Shown piece after piece: positions 6,001-6,361 of a DNA stretch of 6,361 nt. The stretch lies in the NCBI GenBank assembly GCA_020851885.1, contig JADZBW010000166.1, positions 1-6,361 of the forward strand, written 5' to 3'. The translations under genes were made by a program, and so were the position numbers. Positions within the stretch are counted from its first letter, which is position 1, and the number at the start of each line of letters is the position of its first letter. This DNA is from Fimbriimonadaceae bacterium (GTDB lineage: Bacteria; Armatimonadota; Fimbriimonadia; Fimbriimonadales; Fimbriimonadaceae). The notes under the pieces are model-generated. The model saw only the letters and a program-made list of their open reading frames with translations, was not told where the DNA came from and did no database searches.

Positions 6001-6114
6001 CCCCTGGCCTCCGGGTGGAGTGGGCCTTACCCGTGGATGGCAGGTCAGTTGGAACGGACCATCGGTTCCAACCCATGTCGGGCCGGTAGCTACCGCCTCA
6101 AGTTTCTTCTTTTT
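6001..6114. other. Non-coding region after rsgA
   Basis: No gene is visible. An 8-bp stem pairs GTTGGAAC (6048-6055) with GTTCCAAC (6065-6072) across a 9-base loop, without a T-run, so it is a weak terminator candidate. A 12-base palindrome (CGGTAGCTACCG, 6084-6095) is followed by a T-rich run (6101-6114), which may together act as a terminator. Confidence 0.4.
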
Positions 6115-6290
6115 CCAATCTTTCATGCCGAATGAATTCGGCGATCCTAGGTGGCGATCTCGGGCGACTTCCAATCTTCATGCCGAATAAATTCGGCGAT
6201 CCCAGGTGGCGATCCCGGGCGGCTTCCAATCTTCATGCCGAATGAATTCGACGATCCCAGGTGGCGATCCCAGGTGGCGATCCCGGGCTC
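6115..6290. repeat. Degenerate tandem repeat, three copies of about 55 bp
   Basis: Copies begin with CCAATC at 6115, 6171 and 6226 (56 and 55 bases apart). Each holds a palindrome of the form GCCGAAT-GA-ATTCGGC (stem of 7 with a 2-base centre), then 13-bp units GATCCCAGGTGGC and GATCCCGGGCGGC. The third copy has an extra unit: GATCCCAGGTGGC at 6253-6265 and 6266-6278, then GATCCCGGG. Copy 2 has GCCGAAT-AA-ATTCGGC, which keeps the palindrome; copy 3 has ATTCGAC, which breaks one pair. Copies are nearly identical but diverged. No open frame, spacer pattern or tRNA-like sequence supports a CRISPR array or gene. Confidence 0.8.
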
Positions 6291-6361
6291 TTTCGGAGAC
6301 CGTTCCATCTCAGTTCCATGATCACCCAAGTCAAGAACCCTCCACAAATTTGCCGACAACC
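6291..6361. other. Unassigned tail of the window
   Basis: After the tandem repeat the last 71 bases show no convincing start, SD, promoter or stem. Nothing further can be called before the window ends. Confidence 0.5.

Noticed and set aside
5380..6174. 264-residue minus-strand open frame, and another at 4609-5367
   Set aside because: Both lie antisense to rsgA, whose GTPase and zinc motifs are unambiguous.
6115..6290. CRISPR array
   Set aside because: The copies are directly adjacent with no unique spacers, the repeat is too long, and there are no cas genes nearby.
6147..6359. 70-residue minus-strand open frame through the repeats
   Set aside because: Its product is just the translated tandem repeat, with no SD and no non-repeat content.

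Overview
This is a GC-rich bacterial window (by eye about 60% GC) with five protein genes, all on the + strand, and a repeat-bearing tail. GTG and TTG starts are common and clear Shine-Dalgarno (SD) sites are scarce. At least two genes have a TANNNT -10-like box exactly 9 nt before the start codon, as expected for leaderless mRNAs. The mix of a TDH-type dehydrogenase, a cytoplasmic TPR protein and an RsgA carrying an RNHCP zinc domain would suit a little-studied phylum such as Armatimonadota (Fimbriimonas-like). That assignment is inference; the sequence does not prove it.

Layout. Bases 2-376 are the 3' end of a DprA/SMF-like (SLOG-fold) DNA-processing protein whose start lies left of the window. 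Bases 410-1438 encode a complete L-threonine 3-dehydrogenase (tdh), whose zinc ligands fall at the same residue numbers as in the E. coli enzyme. Bases 1522-3417 encode a 631-residue cytoplasmic protein with a TolB-N/FlgO-like N-terminus followed by TPR repeats. A perfect 10-bp inverted repeat separates it from an unrecognised 268-residue protein (3492-4298). A strong extended -10 promoter (4349-4357) then starts a long structured leader with a 19-codon small ORF, two competing stems and a hairpin over a possible SD. The leader precedes rsgA (about 4585-6000), a circularly permuted 30S-maturation GTPase with an RNHCP domain fused to its C-terminus and a GC-hairpin-coding insert between its G1 and switch I motifs.

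Bases 6001-6361 hold no gene. They contain an 8-bp hairpin just after rsgA and a degenerate three-copy tandem repeat of about 55 bp, each copy built around a small palindrome and nested 13-bp units.

The genes do not look like one pathway. They are co-directional, but promoter-like elements sit in front of tdh, the TPR gene and rsgA, so several separate transcription units are likely. The best leads are the RsgA-RNHCP fusion, the structured rsgA leader with its small ORF, and the repeat array.
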